Shown in pieces: positions 62,570-64,000 of a stretch of DNA of 64,000 bases. The notes under the pieces were generated by a model. The model saw only the letters and a program-made list of their open reading frames with translations, was not told where the DNA came from and did no database searches. The stretch is from contig JAJKFH010001315.1 of the NCBI GenBank assembly GCA_023333565.1, positions 2,208,501 to 2,272,500 of the forward strand. Reading direction: 5' to 3'. Origin of the DNA: Puffinus mauretanicus (taxonomy: Eukaryota > Chordata > Aves > Procellariiformes > Procellariidae). How positions within the stretch are numbered: the stretch's first letter is position 1; each line of letters starts with the position of its first letter. Both the position numbers and the translations under genes were made by a program.

Positions 62570-62589
62570 GATAAATTTTGTTTTATGAG

Positions 62590-64000
62590 ATGTGTGTGCG
62601 ACTTCTTCTATCCATCCCTTATTATTCCTTTGAAGTTAGCGTTAAAGATTGACCATGATGAGTTGATGGACAGGAAAATGCAACTAGGCCTGTTCAGCTG
62701 GCCTCCTTTAAATTTAGCGACTGAATCTCCCAGCTCTTAGGTTTTCCCCATGCCTTTCCATGCTACAAAGGCATTTATCAGCCTCTGAAATCCATTAACA
62801 CCATATGCTGTAAAAGACATGCATGATAACCCACCTAATTTGATAATATTCACTGGGTACCATCAATTTTGTAAGCAGGAAGTGCTGTTGGTAGCCATAT
62901 AATCTCAGAAGGATTTTTATTGAGTAGAAATGAGACAAAACGGTTCTCATGTTTCTTCTTTCTTTGCCTTCCCCTTTTCTGCTGCATATAACATTAAACA
63001 AACTAACCAAAGTTGACAACAAAAAAAACCCTATAGTTGCCATATTGCCATGTCTGTAAACTGCTGCCATTTGTGTATTATGATTGGCTTTTGACTTAGT
63101 AATTAGTTATGGTTCTCATAGGAAAAGAATAAATTACATTGAAGTGTACTGTACTATAATGTAACAGAACATTTTGATTGTGCATTACATCAGATTTCAG
63201 CCTAGTTTCAGTTATTGCACAAACCACCCTGAAACATCTGAGTAGGAAAGAATCCTTACTTCCCTGGAGAGAGCATCATACATGAAATTATTAAAAATGA
63301 CATACTGCATTAAGAATCTATGTGATTAAATACTTTAGGGTCAAAAGTGGATGCAATGAACTTGCTGACCAACATGTTATAATGGATAAATACATAAATA
63401 TTGACTTGTGCAATTTAAGCTTTGGTTTCTGGTAAGGAATCAACTAGTTACTCAGTCAAACTGCAACACTAAAGTGGTCTTGAGGAGAAGGCAGCAATAA
63501 AACCGTGTTTCTGCTACTGGATCTACAACAGTTTGACAAAATGTGGCAATGGCTGTACCGTAGGTCTGAAAAACAGAATTAGGCACTAGATCACAGTCAG
63601 TCCAGCTTAAGCTGCTACGGTCAAAGGCACCTGGAGATGAAGCATCATGTAATTGGGCCTGAATTTTACTTTCAGACATGATATATCTGAAATGGGATCC
63701 AATGTTCTGCTGCTGTATTTTCGTATTGCTCCACTTAAGTCAACTTATGCCATCCACATTTTAGCTTTTTCTCTGTTTTCCCCCCACCCACCCCCCCCTT
63801 GCCACATGATTTGTCTCCTTTTCTTGCTGGAATCTGCAGCTGTGAGTAATGATCAGTAATCTGGGAAACACTGATGGTGTCAGTGGGGTTGTTACATAGG
63901 TACAATGAAAAGCAAGCTGAGGAACGGCATACAAAAAGTCGCTGCTTCCTGCAGCAGTAAGAGACAAAATGTTTATTTGACACCTCTAGATGTCAATCTA
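62590..64000. other. Flank downstream of SOX6
   Basis: I see no gene here. The stretch has an AATAAA at 63128-63133, which could extend the SOX6 transcript, and a C-rich tract at 63780-63798. The remaining reading frames are short and unrecognised. Confidence 0.6.

Larger units (their letters stand above)
55948..62585 (+). other. SOX6: SOX6 3' untranslated region (about 6.6 kb, end inferred)
   Basis: Sequence after the stop is treated as a long 3' UTR because SOX6 mRNAs are known to have long 3' UTRs and because a good polyadenylation signal lies at 62564-62569 with GT-rich sequence just after it. Earlier AATAAA hexamers at 57138-57143 and 58300-58305 may give shorter forms. The region holds several microRNA seed matches (see the findings), a MIR-like tail, an old palindromic repeat segment near 57.85-57.95 kb, a poly-T run near 62.35 kb and AT-rich motifs. 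There is no reading frame of interest. Only the start is certain; the end is an inference. Confidence 0.65.

Overview
The window is genomic DNA from a sauropsid, most likely a bird. It carries the 3' half of one protein-coding gene, SOX6 (SoxD-group HMG-box transcription factor), on the + strand. Five coding exons with consensus splice sites encode the end of the protein, from the region just upstream of the HMG box to the natural stop. The avian assignment rests on a 3' CR1 LINE fragment with the typical octamer tail, two LTRs that resemble a bird-type ERVL family, MIR-like SINE relics, and the near identity of the encoded protein to vertebrate SOX6.

Layout: end of an upstream intron (1-59); exon A (60-247); a 27.1 kb intron; exon B (27346-27454); a 17.4 kb intron; exon C (44828-45060, first part of the HMG box); a 2.5 kb intron; exon D (47566-47782, rest of the HMG box); a 7.9 kb intron; exon E (55644-55947, C-terminus and TGA); a long 3' UTR ending at about 62.58 kb; then about 1.4 kb of flank with no recognised gene. 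The introns hold one CR1 fragment (30.26-30.69 kb), two diverged solo-LTR-like elements (3.69-4.25 and 23.98-24.57 kb), MIR-like relics, other ancient repeats and a few microsatellites. I see no second gene, no tRNA or rRNA and no CRISPR array.

The most notable observation is in exon C. Its reading frame is intact and SOX6-like up to Asn-Ile-Ser-Lys-Ile, then hits TAG exactly at the splice donor. Compared with the expected Leu-Gly junction, one pyrimidine is missing. As written, the allele would truncate the protein inside the HMG box. Because every other exon is intact, an assembly error is the likeliest explanation, but a real frameshift cannot be excluded from sequence alone.

The 3' UTR contains a cluster of seed matches for the muscle microRNAs miR-499/miR-208 and sites for the oligodendrocyte microRNAs miR-219 and miR-338. 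All are established regulators of SOX6 in other vertebrates. Two alternative splice acceptors and several inverted-repeat structures are also reported. I found no convincing evidence for a wholly new biological system.
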